Assembly (NCBI GenBank): GCA_944322345.1 | Contig: CALUOO010000014.1 | Coordinates: 17,536-81,535, forward strand | Direction of reading: 5' to 3' | Length of the DNA stretch: 64,000 nucleotides | Source of the DNA: an uncultured Bacteroides sp. | GTDB lineage: Bacteria > Bacteroidota > Bacteroidia > Bacteroidales > Bacteroidaceae | Notes under the pieces: generated by a model | What the model saw: only the letters and a program-made list of their open reading frames with translations | Told to the model about the DNA's origin: nothing | Databases searched by the model: none | Shown here: in pieces, positions 44,032-53,034 of the stretch | Numbering within the stretch: position 1 is the first letter of the stretch | How the letters are laid out: every line of letters starts with the position of its first letter | Translations under genes and position numbers: made by a program

Positions 44032-45360
44032 ATGAATTGCTTGAGAGTTGTTTTTTGCTGCTGTCTGTTAGGATGGATAATAATTAGTTGCTCGAAATCA
44101 GAATTGGAATTGGGTGGAAAACGTTTTTTGACGATTAACACGGTGATCCGTGTTAATCAAATTGAGGTATCACGAGATAAGAATGTAGGAGTGGATGAGC
44201 GTGAATGGCATACACCGGAAAGAGTTGTTAATTTTAGAAATGCAGTTGAAAAAGGATTTCCAGGTGCCAAGGTGACATGGGCTTTCAGTTGGCTGGCATT
44301 GCATGATACAACGGCAAACTATCGAAATATACGTGAATTGGTTGTTGGATATCACCATAAATATGGTGATGAGATAACGTTTATTCCAGGAGCATATTTT
44401 GCAAATGCTTATAATTCGACTGAACAAGTGAATCACGATTTGCATGAGGGATTACAACGGGTATCGGAAATAGTAGGTGATTCGTATCGACCGAAAAGTA
44501 TTGTGGCTGGGTTTCTATCTGCTAAAAATCAGCAATATTTGGCAGAAAAGGAAGATATACACGTTTGTCAGGGAAATATCTGGAGCCAATACGCAATAGA
44601 CAATCAAGACGGAGACGGTGCTGTGAGCTATCCGTTTTATCCTTCTACTGAACATTTCTGTAAACCTGCTCAGGGGAAAAATGATCAAGTGGATTGTGTA
44701 AATCTGGATGGTTGGACTATGGATTTTCTTGCAGCCCGTAGAGAGGGGTTTGCTGAAGGATTTAATAGCCGGATGGGAGTTGGTCCCATAGAAACCTTAC
44801 AGGCTTATGGGGAAGAAATTGGTTTGAAAGAAATGATGCATACGACCGCTATTCATTTCGACGATGGTTTCAAGAGGAATGGCTTTGCATGGGTAACTAA
44901 TTGCTGGGAGTTATGTTTAAATATTGATACGAAAGGATTGACAGACTGGTTGACTTCTATCCGCCAGCGATGGCCAGATGTGAAATGTATAACCCAAGGG
45001 GAATTTGGCCTTTTGTGGAGAGAAACTTATAAGAATAATGATTTTAACTATCGTTTTTTTGAAAGAGGTTCGGGGATCGGAGGATCGGATGCAGACAAGG
45101 AGATTATGTGGTATATGAATAAACAGTTTAGACTGGCCATTTTAAAGGAGATAAATTCTGGTAAAAAATATGTGATTGATTTCACCCGTTACGATGTAAA
45201 AGCAGAAGAGCCTGTATCCGGAACAACACGAAACTGGACTTTGTTTGGAGAAATCAATCAGAAACAGACTCGTCCGCAGGATAAACCGCAGCCTTTGGAT
45301 CAACTGTCTAAGGAACAGAGAAAGTTAATCAGTTCTTATTATCCGGAGATATTTGATTAA
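44032..45360 (+). CDS. DUF3863/DUF3864-type lipoprotein
   Basis: The 442-residue protein has a lipoprotein signal (C20, WIIISC) and no later membrane segment. It resembles the DUF3863/DUF3864 proteins of Bacteroides, recognised from the FLTINTVIRVNQIEVSRD start and the HHKYGDEITFIPGAYF and AIHFDDGFKRNGFAWVTNCW blocks. Asp and His clusters in those blocks suggest a TIM-barrel-like or deacetylase-like enzyme, but no activity is known to me. Its position between the binding lipoproteins and a GH106-like gene suggests a role in glycan processing at the cell surface. Confidence 0.7.
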   Translation: MNCLRVVFCCCLLGWIIISCSKSELELGGKRFLTINTVIRVNQIEVSRDKNVGVDEREWHTPERVVNFRNAVEKGFPGAKVTWAFSWLALHDTTANYRNIRELVVGYHHKYGDEITFIPGAYFANAYNSTEQVNHDLHEGLQRVSEIVGDSYRPKSIVAGFLSAKNQQYLAEKEDIHVCQGNIWSQYAIDNQDGDGAVSYPFYPSTEHFCKPAQGKNDQVDCVNLDGWTMDFLAARREGFAEGFNSRMGVGPIETLQAYGEEIGLKEMMHTTAIHFDDGFKRNGFAWVTNCWELCLNIDTKGLTDWLTSIRQRWPDVKCITQGEFGLLWRETYKNNDFNYRFFERGSGIGGSDADKEIMWYMNKQFRLAILKEINSGKKYVIDFTRYDVKAEEPVSGTTRNWTLFGEINQKQTRPQDKPQPLDQLSKEQRKLISSYYPEIFD

Positions 45361-45392
45361 AGCAGCTAAGAAACTTCAAACATTTTCTCATC

Positions 45393-48300
45393 ATGAAAAC
45401 ATTCATAAAAATAGCAACATGTTGCTTGGTATGTATCTCATGCAACAACGAATATTTACCTGAGTGGCAAAAGAAATATGCATCGGTAGAAGAAGTACGT
45501 GAGATGTTCAAGGAACCTCCTATGTTTTATGCTCCCCATACATTCTGGTTTTGGGATGATACGATAAGAGATGAGCATCTTGCGGCGGAAATGGCCGCAC
45601 AGATGGCGAAACAACGATTAAATCCGGGCTATGCTCATCCGCGGTCGGGATTCGATGCGAATGTCCCGGCTCTTCCTTCCGAACAATATTTATCGGATAC
45701 ATGGTTTAACACTGTAGGAAATGCTGTACAAACTGCGCACAAGAATGGCATGACATTGGGATATTGTGACGATTACAACTGGCCGAGTGGACAGGCAGCC
45801 GGCAGAATATTGGAACAATATCCGGAATTGGAGGCTGAATATCTCCAATGGAAACGTTATGAGGTTGATCAGGAACTTTTTAATTGTGGAAAAGTGACTT
45901 TTGCCGTAGCGGGAAAGAAGATAGATGGTAAGCTGGATGCCTCTTCGCTGCAAATAATCGAGAGTCAAAATGATAGTATCAGTTGGAGAATCCCGGAGAA
46001 AGGAGACTGGATTGTCTATACTTATAAAAAAGGACATCATTCGGGCATTGACGGGGGACGGGTAAACTATTTGAACCCTAAACTTATGGAAGTATTTATT
46101 CCTATGGTTCACGAACAGTACGATAAATACTTTCAAACTGAAATGGGAAAAACGATACCGGGTGTATTTGTGGACAACGAAGGAGACTATGGCTGGCAGA
46201 TGGCATGGTCGGACTATTTGGCACAACAATATCAGGAGAAGAAAGGGCGTGATATACGTGTGTGGCTACCGTTGCTAACGGAGGATGATAAGGACGGACT
46301 GTTTGCTAAAGCACGGTGCGATTGGTTCGATGTGGTGTCGGACACTTACATCGGGTGCTATCTGCAGCCGTTGGTGGACTGGCTAAAACAACGTAATATG
46401 TATTATATTTCCAATCTTTGGGAAGAATCCCTACAACTGGAAACAATGGCTGTAGGAGACTTGATGCGGGCAACGCGTGCTGTTACTATGCCGGGCAACG
46501 ACTGTCTGGAGATGAAATCGCAGGATGTACATGATTTTAAAGAAATACAGTCAGTGGCGGAGTTTGAAGATCGCCCGTTCATGAGTGAGATTATGGGAGT
46601 GGCAGGATGGGTGCAAACGCCGGAAATGATGAAGATGACGGTCAATTCGGTGACATCCTACGGAGTAAGTCATATTGTACCTCATGGTATTTATATGAAT
46701 CGTAAACTGGAGACTGTTCCGTTCCCGACGGATTGGTTTGTAGACAATCCTTATTGGCCATATATGCATTATTGGACAGATTTTGCCCGACGTGCTTCGT
46801 TTGTTACTCGTCAGAGCAGGTTGATGGCAGATGTACTTTTAGTAAGTCCAATGGAGAGTGTATGGGCTTTTTCTGATATCTGTTTTACGGATCAGGTGCG
46901 GAATGAAAATGGATGGAATCAGTATGCGGTCGAGACCAACAGAGTCTATTCGGATGCTATGCGGAAATTGAATGCGGCAAATATTGACTTCTTAATAGGT
47001 GACAAACACTATTTGGAAAAGGCTGTCGTAGAACAGTCGGACGGAAAAACGAAGCTGTCGATTAATGCTCATGAGTTTTATGCGGTTATTCTTCCTCCTG
47101 TCCCTGTAATGTCGAGAAGTTCTTTTAATAAGGTAGTGGAGTTTGCCGAAAAAGGGGGAACTGTAATTTTGTTGGGAGAACTTCCGGTCGGTTCACCTGA
47201 ATATGGAATGAACGACAAGGACATTGAGGAACAGACCGCTAAATTGAAGAGCTTGCCGAATGTAACAGATTTAGTGGAGGCTGAGGATAAACAGAACCGG
47301 ATGGTAGCTGCATTGAAAACCAATGTAGACCTTCAGATGAAATTTGAAAATGCAGGCAGACTGTATACAGCACATAGAGTGATAGGGGATACACATTTAT
47401 ATTGGCTGGCAAATAATACAGATACTACCAAACTGGTGACTGCTTGGCTAAGAGATGGTGAAGGACGGGCAGAAATATGGAATTGTGAAACTGGTGATAT
47501 CCGGGAAATTGCATCGACAGAAGAGAATGATTATCAGAAAGTATCCCTGAATCTTTATCCGTATGAGGCATATTGGCTTGTATTCAATCCGGACAAGAAA
47601 GCTTTGGCGGATGAAAGGATAGAATGCCAACGTATGAAAAAACGACTTCTGAACGGTAAATGGAAAATCTCCTATGTAGGTCAGGATACCGTTAGTAAAG
47701 TGACGGCTAAAGTTCTTTATACTCCAGAAACAAGCGTAGACGAAAAGAAGTTGCAATTGGATTACGATGCTTCTTCGTGGGTGTATTATGCAAAGCGTTC
47801 CAATTTGAAAGATAAGCATGTATATTGGCGGATGAATATACCTATTGGGACTACGGAGATTGTTTTACCCGCATATATGGTCGGCAGAAATATTTGGATT
47901 GATGGCAAACGGATGGAAGTGAAAGAAAGATGTGTCCCTTTGTCCTCTCCATCCTCTTTATTGGGATATGTGATGACTGAGGAAGAACAAAGCATACCGT
48001 TGGCTCCTATTCTGTTTGTTGTAGCAGATTCGGAGACTACGGAACTGAAATCGTGGTACGAATGGGGATTACAGCAGTATACAGGATATCTTGATTATAC
48101 AACTACTATAGTGGTGGACGATCCCTCGGAGCCTCTTCTTGTTGACTTGGAGAAGGTGAAATATATGGCAGAAGTCTTTATCAACGGTCAGTCAGTCGGT
48201 GCCCGTTTATGGCCACCATTCAGTTTTGATATTTCAGGTCAGTTGAAGAAAGGTGAGAATGAACTGACAATTCGGGTTGGAAATTTAATAGCAAGTAGGA

Positions 48301-48434
48301 TGTGGATGTTGGATGATATAAATCAACTTAGACTTTGGCAGTGGGGAATTCCTAATATGAATTTATACAGTGGTGGTATATTAGGAACAGTAAGCTTATC
48401 GGTTGAAGTAAAGCATGAAAATGATGAAGAATAA
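45393..48434 (+). CDS. GH106-like alpha-L-rhamnosidase, probable lipoprotein
   Basis: The 1013-residue protein starts with a lipoprotein-like signal (CLVCISC, C17). The catalytic part begins APHTFWFWDDTIRDEHLA, and the paired glutamates are E263 (FVDNEGDYGW) and E399 (FMSEIMGVAGW), 136 apart. A C-terminal jelly-roll domain like that of GH2 enzymes follows (about residues 900-1000: VDLEKVKYMAEVFINGQSVG, WPPFSFDISGQLKKGENELT). It is closer to the gene product at 32579 in its N-terminal block than to the three GH106-like proteins further right. It lies 32 bases after the DUF3863-type gene, and its end overlaps the second araC gene by 20 bases. Confidence 0.83.
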   Translation: MKTFIKIATCCLVCISCNNEYLPEWQKKYASVEEVREMFKEPPMFYAPHTFWFWDDTIRDEHLAAEMAAQMAKQRLNPGYAHPRSGFDANVPALPSEQYLSDTWFNTVGNAVQTAHKNGMTLGYCDDYNWPSGQAAGRILEQYPELEAEYLQWKRYEVDQELFNCGKVTFAVAGKKIDGKLDASSLQIIESQNDSISWRIPEKGDWIVYTYKKGHHSGIDGGRVNYLNPKLMEVFIPMVHEQYDKYFQTEMGKTIPGVFVDNEGDYGWQMAWSDYLAQQYQEKKGRDIRVWLPLLTEDDKDGLFAKARCDWFDVVSDTYIGCYLQPLVDWLKQRNMYYISNLWEESLQLETMAVGDLMRATRAVTMPGNDCLEMKSQDVHDFKEIQSVAEFEDRPFMSEIMGVAGWVQTPEMMKMTVNSVTSYGVSHIVPHGIYMNRKLETVPFPTDWFVDNPYWPYMHYWTDFARRASFVTRQSRLMADVLLVSPMESVWAFSDICFTDQVRNENGWNQYAVETNRVYSDAMRKLNAANIDFLIGDKHYLEKAVVEQSDGKTKLSINAHEFYAVILPPVPVMSRSSFNKVVEFAEKGGTVILLGELPVGSPEYGMNDKDIEEQTAKLKSLPNVTDLVEAEDKQNRMVAALKTNVDLQMKFENAGRLYTAHRVIGDTHLYWLANNTDTTKLVTAWLRDGEGRAEIWNCETGDIREIASTEENDYQKVSLNLYPYEAYWLVFNPDKKALADERIECQRMKKRLLNGKWKISYVGQDTVSKVTAKVLYTPETSVDEKKLQLDYDASSWVYYAKRSNLKDKHVYWRMNIPIGTTEIVLPAYMVGRNIWIDGKRMEVKERCVPLSSPSSLLGYVMTEEEQSIPLAPILFVVADSETTELKSWYEWGLQQYTGYLDYTTTIVVDDPSEPLLVDLEKVKYMAEVFINGQSVGARLWPPFSFDISGQLKKGENELTIRVGNLIASRMWMLDDINQLRLWQWGIPNMNLYSGGILGTVSLSVEVKHENDEE

Positions 48435-49332
48435 AAATTGTTTTACGTATTTGGTGAGTAACAAAAAGGATTTGTTATGGGGTATTGTGGTTGACAATGT
48501 GGGCAGTGCGGAAGTACTGCCCGGATATACGCATTACCCTCCTTCAAAGCATCCTGAAAACTACTGTTTTGGACAGGATAAGGGGCGAATCCTAGACAAT
48601 TATCAGCTTATATATATTTCTAAGGGGCAGGGTAGCTGTTCTTTCCGTTCAGGGCGTCGAATTGCGTTATCAGCTGGAACATTGTTAATTATACCGCCTT
48701 ATACATGGCATACCTATGAACCCGATAAAGGGACAGGGTGGACTGAACATTGGATTGGATTGAGGGGACTGGATGTAGACAATTGGTTTCACAGCGGATG
48801 TATCGATGCTAGTCGAAGATTACTCCATATTGGGGTTCTTGAAGAAGTTGTAGGATACTATTGCCGGGCACAAGAGATTGCTATGGAGGAAAAACCGGGT
48901 TATCAACAGGTATTAGCAGGATTGGCAAATGCAATTTTATCGTTGGCATTGTATCATAGTACGAATGGTGGGTGTGTGAATAATGAAGAATGGGCGCTTG
49001 TACGGAGGGCACATGAGCTGATGAGAAACAACTATCTGGAGGAAATTACGCTTCAAGAGGTTGCCCGACAGATGCATTTGGACAATGACGCTTTTCGAAA
49101 GATGTTTAAGAAATATACGAATGTGTCATTTTCACGTTATCTTACAGAATTGAGATTACAGACTGCACGTACGTTGCTTATGAATGCAGACTGGAGTATT
49201 GGTACGATAGCTTCTTATCTTCATTATCAGAGTGTGTCGTATTTTTCAGCCTTGTTCAGATCATATATGGGAGTTTCACCTTCTGTTTATCGCAATGCTT
49301 ATGCTGAAATAAAATTAGAGCGAGACAGATAG
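48415..49332 (+). CDS. AraC/XylS-family regulator (paralogue 2)
   Basis: The 305-residue protein has a cupin-type N-terminal domain (LLIIPPYTWHTYEPD, TEHWIGLRG) and the paired C-terminal helix-turn-helix (ITLQEVARQMHLDNDAFRKM, SIGTIASYLHYQSVSYFSAL). It resembles the protein at 25078-26004 along the whole length. Three ATGs (48415, 48421, 48424) are possible; all overlap the preceding gene, so it is the last gene of the susC operon and would be induced with it. It is probably an activator of the PUL promoters, forming positive feedback. Confidence 0.93.
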   Translation: MKMMKNKNCFTYLVSNKKDLLWGIVVDNVGSAEVLPGYTHYPPSKHPENYCFGQDKGRILDNYQLIYISKGQGSCSFRSGRRIALSAGTLLIIPPYTWHTYEPDKGTGWTEHWIGLRGLDVDNWFHSGCIDASRRLLHIGVLEEVVGYYCRAQEIAMEEKPGYQQVLAGLANAILSLALYHSTNGGCVNNEEWALVRRAHELMRNNYLEEITLQEVARQMHLDNDAFRKMFKKYTNVSFSRYLTELRLQTARTLLMNADWSIGTIASYLHYQSVSYFSALFRSYMGVSPSVYRNAYAEIKLERDR

Positions 49333-49384
49333 GCTTCATCCTGAAATTATCCTGCTTGTTATCATTTATATCCAGGCGTTTACT

Positions 49385-49470
49385 GACACCCGGGTCTTGG
49401 GATTACCGAGATCCGGATGTCGGTGTTATTGAGATCCGGGTGTAGGTATTACCGAGATGGGGATGTTGGA
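49385..49470. repeat. 23-bp-period repeat cluster (GAGATCCGGrTGT)
   Basis: Four units start at 49385 (GACACCCGGG), 49408 (GAGATCCGGATGT), 49431 (GAGATCCGGGTGT) and 49454 (GAGATGGGGATGT), each exactly 23 bp apart. They lie in the gap 49333-49653 between the susC operon and the next GH106 operon. The only other element recognised in that gap is the promoter at 49566-49630. Confidence 0.85.
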
Positions 49471-49565
49471 AAAGAAATGTCTGTTGCTTGACTGGCATTT
49501 ACTTAAAACTTGTATGAAAAGTACTGCTGCTTATTACAATTCATGGGGCTAAAAGGGACTGCTAA

Positions 49566-49630
49566 AATCAAAATGTTGATGATTTCAATCAAAAATATTA
49601 TAGATTGTATATGCTAATCCGCTAATTTTG
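49566..49630 (+). promoter_or_regulatory. AraC-type operator and promoter of the second GH106 operon
   Basis: AATCAAAATG at 49566 and AATCAAAAAT at 49587 are 21 bp apart. The nearer starts 36 bp before TAATTTTG (49623-49630), an exact TAnnTTTG. The gene starts at 49654, giving a leader of about 17 bases. Confidence 0.7.
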
Positions 49631-49653
49631 TACAAAAATAATTGATTACTACC

Positions 49654-52600
49654 ATGAATGTAAGCCGTATTCTATTGTATTGTCAGACGTTGGTATTAGG
49701 CTGTTGCACCAATAGTCTGTTTGCGCAAGTCCCGATTACACCTCCAATGAAAGAATTGACAGCTTCGTTTGGACAGCATGATGAACGTGCATTTGCCTCT
49801 CCGGCAAAAGTATATTATCCGGAAACTTGGTTTCATCTGATTTCCGGGAATGTATCCAAAGAAGGAATTACTGCTGATCTGGAAGCCATTTCAAGTGCCG
49901 GTTTTTCGGGAATCCAACTATTCCATGGCCATTTCAGCAATGACGTCTGGCCGCAGGTTACTACTCCAATAGCCTGTCTAAGCCCTTCATGGGAGCAGAC
50001 AATAGGGCATGCTGCTGCGGAATGCCGTCGGTTGGGATTGCGTTTTACCATGCTTGATTGTCCTGGATGGTCAATGGCTGGAGGTCCTTGGATACAGCCG
50101 GAGAATGCCATGAGGCATTTAGTGTGGAGCAAGACAGTGATTGAGGGAGGAATGGACGAAGCAATTCATTTGCCTCTGCCGGAATCTGTTAGCGAGGAGT
50201 GGAGAGATTATAAAGAGGTAGCAGTAATAGCATTCCCTACTCCTTTGGGTGATACGAATGTCTCTTTACAGGCAATGGCTGTGAAGGGGAATAGGGATTT
50301 CTTTAACTTGGGCTGGCTGAATGGTAAAAGTAATAAGGCTTTACAACTTTCCCCTACTACAGAGGATAGTCCCTATTGGTTTGAAGTGGAATTTGATAAG
50401 GATGTTGCTTTGCGGACATTGGAGCTGCCTTGTATTGATAGCTATGGACATAGTTGGTGTTATGAACCGGGTGTTTCTGTCAAGGTGGAGGCAATTATGC
50501 CCGATGGTCGCTTGCAAGAGGTGTTGCAGAGTGATTTACCTCAAAGTAATTGGCAGGATGGAAGCCCCATGTCGCTGGCCTGTTCAGAAGTTTCAGGGTG
50601 TAATAAATATCGCATATCGCTTGTGAACAAACACCCTATGAGATTAGGGCGGATTCGTATGCTCTCGGTTGCCAGAAAAAATAATTGGGAGGCAGAAGCT
50701 GGATGGACACTTCGCAGCATCGAGCGGAACAATGAACTTCCACAACAGTCTGACGCCGCATTTATACCGATGAAGGACATTGTTGACCTTACCGGTAAGA
50801 TGGATGAGTCCGGAACGTTGCATTGGAAATTTCCGAAAGGCAATTGGACAATCTTGCGTATCGGCAATGTGAATACGGGCATGAAAAATGGGCCTGCTCC
50901 TCCCGAAGGAACGGGATGGGAGTGTGACAAGCTTTCGGCCGAAGCATCTACTATCCAGTTTGATAATTATATAGGTAAGCTCTCAAATGGAGTTCTTAAT
51001 GGTGGATTGCTCAATGGTATGCTTTTTGACAGTTGGGAATGCAGAAGGCAGACATGGACTCCCGGAATGGATAAGGCTTTCGAGAGTCGTACTTCTTATT
51101 CGTTGCGTAAGTGGTTTCCGGCAATATTCGGTTATGTGATAGACGACCATGAGACAACCACACGTTTCTTACGCGACTGGAGAATGACAATCAATGATCT
51201 GTTGGTAAGGAATTTCTTTGGTAATATGGCCAGTCTGGCAAAACAAAGAGGACTGAGTATGACATATGAAACAGCAGGAGGTGACGTGTTACCTACTGAT
51301 ATGATGGAGTATTTCAAGTATGCCGATGTGCCGATGTGTGAGTTCTGGCAACCATTTACAGACGGGTATGTCGGGTCATTGAATTTCAAGCCTGTCAAGC
51401 CTACGGCATCGGCAGCGCGTATGTATGGTAAGCCGCGTGTAGCGGCCGAGGCATTTACATCTTTTTCTCATACATGGGACGAACACCTCTATATGCTGAA
51501 AGAGGTGGCAAACGTGAATATGATAGAAGGTGTTTCGCATCTTGTTTTCCATACTTATACACATAATCCTCAGGTAGGATTCCTGCAACCCGGTACATCT
51601 TTTGGAGGACAGGGAATCGGTACACCTTTCCTTCGTGGACAGACCTGGTGGAAACACATGCCTGCCTTTAATTCTTATTTTGCCCGCTGCAGCTATCTGT
51701 TGGAAAGAGGAAAACCGGTTTCTGATGTCTTGTGGTATGTTGGAGATGAGATGGATCATAAGCCCAATCAGCATGCACCTTTCCCCGAAGGGTATAAGTA
51801 TGATTATTGCAATCCCGACGTTTTATTGAACCGTCTGATAGTGGACAAAGAGGGATTTGTGATGACACCGGAGGGAATCCGTTACAGAGTCATCTGGATA
51901 CCGGAAAACAGGCGCATGTTGCCTGAAACCTTGGAACGTCTTTATTCGCTGATTTCCGATGGAGCAACAGTTATTGCCGGTGCTCCTCGCGGGCTGGCCA
52001 CGCTGAGAGGGGGAAAGGATGCACAGTCGCGCTTTGACGATGCCGTGCGTAAGATTTGGGGAAAGAGTGTGGATGAGGGTATCCGCAAAGTCGGGAAAGG
52101 TTGTGTCATTTCAGGAATCACCTTGGATGAGGCATTGAACCGTCTGGGCATTGCTCCGGATGTAACGGGAGGTAATGCAATGTGGGTACACCGGCAGGCC
52201 GAAAAAGCTGACTGGTACTTTGTCTGTGCTCCTAAAGGTGGAGAATTTCATGGAACTTTGAGCTTCAGAAGTACGGGGAAAGTGGAAATGTGGGATCCCG
52301 AGACCGGAACCGTTGTCTCGCTTACCGGTTCAGTGAAGGATGGCCGTACGGCTGTCGAACTTGATTTGCCTTATGCTGGTTCCTGCTTCGTGGTGTTCCG
52401 CAATGATGCAGATGCGTACAACAGTTCGAAGGAAAGTTTCCGGGAGAAAGTAGTGGATAACATATTACTCTCTGGTAATTGGACACTTTCATTCCCGGCA
52501 GGATGGGGAATGCCGGCTTCATTACAGACTTCAGAATTGAAGGCATGGAAAGACTTGGACGTTTCCGACGAAGGGAAAGCTTTTTCCGGAAGTGTTACCT

Positions 52601-52935
52601 ATACTACGGATTTCCATTTAAACCATCTGGAAGATGATGCAAGTTACTGGTTGAATTTGGGACAAGTAGATATGATAGCAGTGGTGAAACTGAATGGGCG
52701 GACAATCCGTACGCTTTGGGCTCCTCCTTTTGCGGTTGATGTTACAGATGCAATCCGTGAAGGAGAAAATGAACTGGAGATTGAGGTTACAAGTTCCTGG
52801 TACAACCGTCTGGTGTATGATGCCCGTCAACCGGAAGAGAAACGGAAAACGTGGGTTAGGAGATGGCCGGACGGTAATTCGCCCTTGAGAAGCACCGGAC
52901 TGCAAGGGGCAGTCTCCATCGAGGTCAAGCGGTAA
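49654..52935 (+). CDS. GH106-like alpha-L-rhamnosidase, secreted
   Basis: From the ATG at 49654 the product has 1093 residues. A TTG four codons upstream opens the frame but is not preferred. The signal region could be cut after SLFA or processed as a lipoprotein at LVLGC. The GH106 start is TWFHLISGNVSKEGITADLE, with paired glutamates E462 (FDSWECRRQTW) and E599 (VAAEAFTSFSHTW). A C-terminal GH2-like jelly-roll (DMIAVVKLNGRTIRTLWAPP) follows. It is the first of three related GH106-like genes in a row and has its own regulated promoter. Confidence 0.87.
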   Translation: MNVSRILLYCQTLVLGCCTNSLFAQVPITPPMKELTASFGQHDERAFASPAKVYYPETWFHLISGNVSKEGITADLEAISSAGFSGIQLFHGHFSNDVWPQVTTPIACLSPSWEQTIGHAAAECRRLGLRFTMLDCPGWSMAGGPWIQPENAMRHLVWSKTVIEGGMDEAIHLPLPESVSEEWRDYKEVAVIAFPTPLGDTNVSLQAMAVKGNRDFFNLGWLNGKSNKALQLSPTTEDSPYWFEVEFDKDVALRTLELPCIDSYGHSWCYEPGVSVKVEAIMPDGRLQEVLQSDLPQSNWQDGSPMSLACSEVSGCNKYRISLVNKHPMRLGRIRMLSVARKNNWEAEAGWTLRSIERNNELPQQSDAAFIPMKDIVDLTGKMDESGTLHWKFPKGNWTILRIGNVNTGMKNGPAPPEGTGWECDKLSAEASTIQFDNYIGKLSNGVLNGGLLNGMLFDSWECRRQTWTPGMDKAFESRTSYSLRKWFPAIFGYVIDDHETTTRFLRDWRMTINDLLVRNFFGNMASLAKQRGLSMTYETAGGDVLPTDMMEYFKYADVPMCEFWQPFTDGYVGSLNFKPVKPTASAARMYGKPRVAAEAFTSFSHTWDEHLYMLKEVANVNMIEGVSHLVFHTYTHNPQVGFLQPGTSFGGQGIGTPFLRGQTWWKHMPAFNSYFARCSYLLERGKPVSDVLWYVGDEMDHKPNQHAPFPEGYKYDYCNPDVLLNRLIVDKEGFVMTPEGIRYRVIWIPENRRMLPETLERLYSLISDGATVIAGAPRGLATLRGGKDAQSRFDDAVRKIWGKSVDEGIRKVGKGCVISGITLDEALNRLGIAPDVTGGNAMWVHRQAEKADWYFVCAPKGGEFHGTLSFRSTGKVEMWDPETGTVVSLTGSVKDGRTAVELDLPYAGSCFVVFRNDADAYNSSKESFREKVVDNILLSGNWTLSFPAGWGMPASLQTSELKAWKDLDVSDEGKAFSGSVTYTTDFHLNHLEDDASYWLNLGQVDMIAVVKLNGRTIRTLWAPPFAVDVTDAIREGENELEIEVTSSWYNRLVYDARQPEEKRKTWVRRWPDGNSPLRSTGLQGAVSIEVKR

Positions 52936-53034
52936 CAGTCTATTACCCGAGGCGGGAATCGTCGTGCAACAAAATGCCCTGCTACGTGAGCACAATCGGC
53001 AGATAGAAAAAAGACCTACTAATTAATAACCTAT

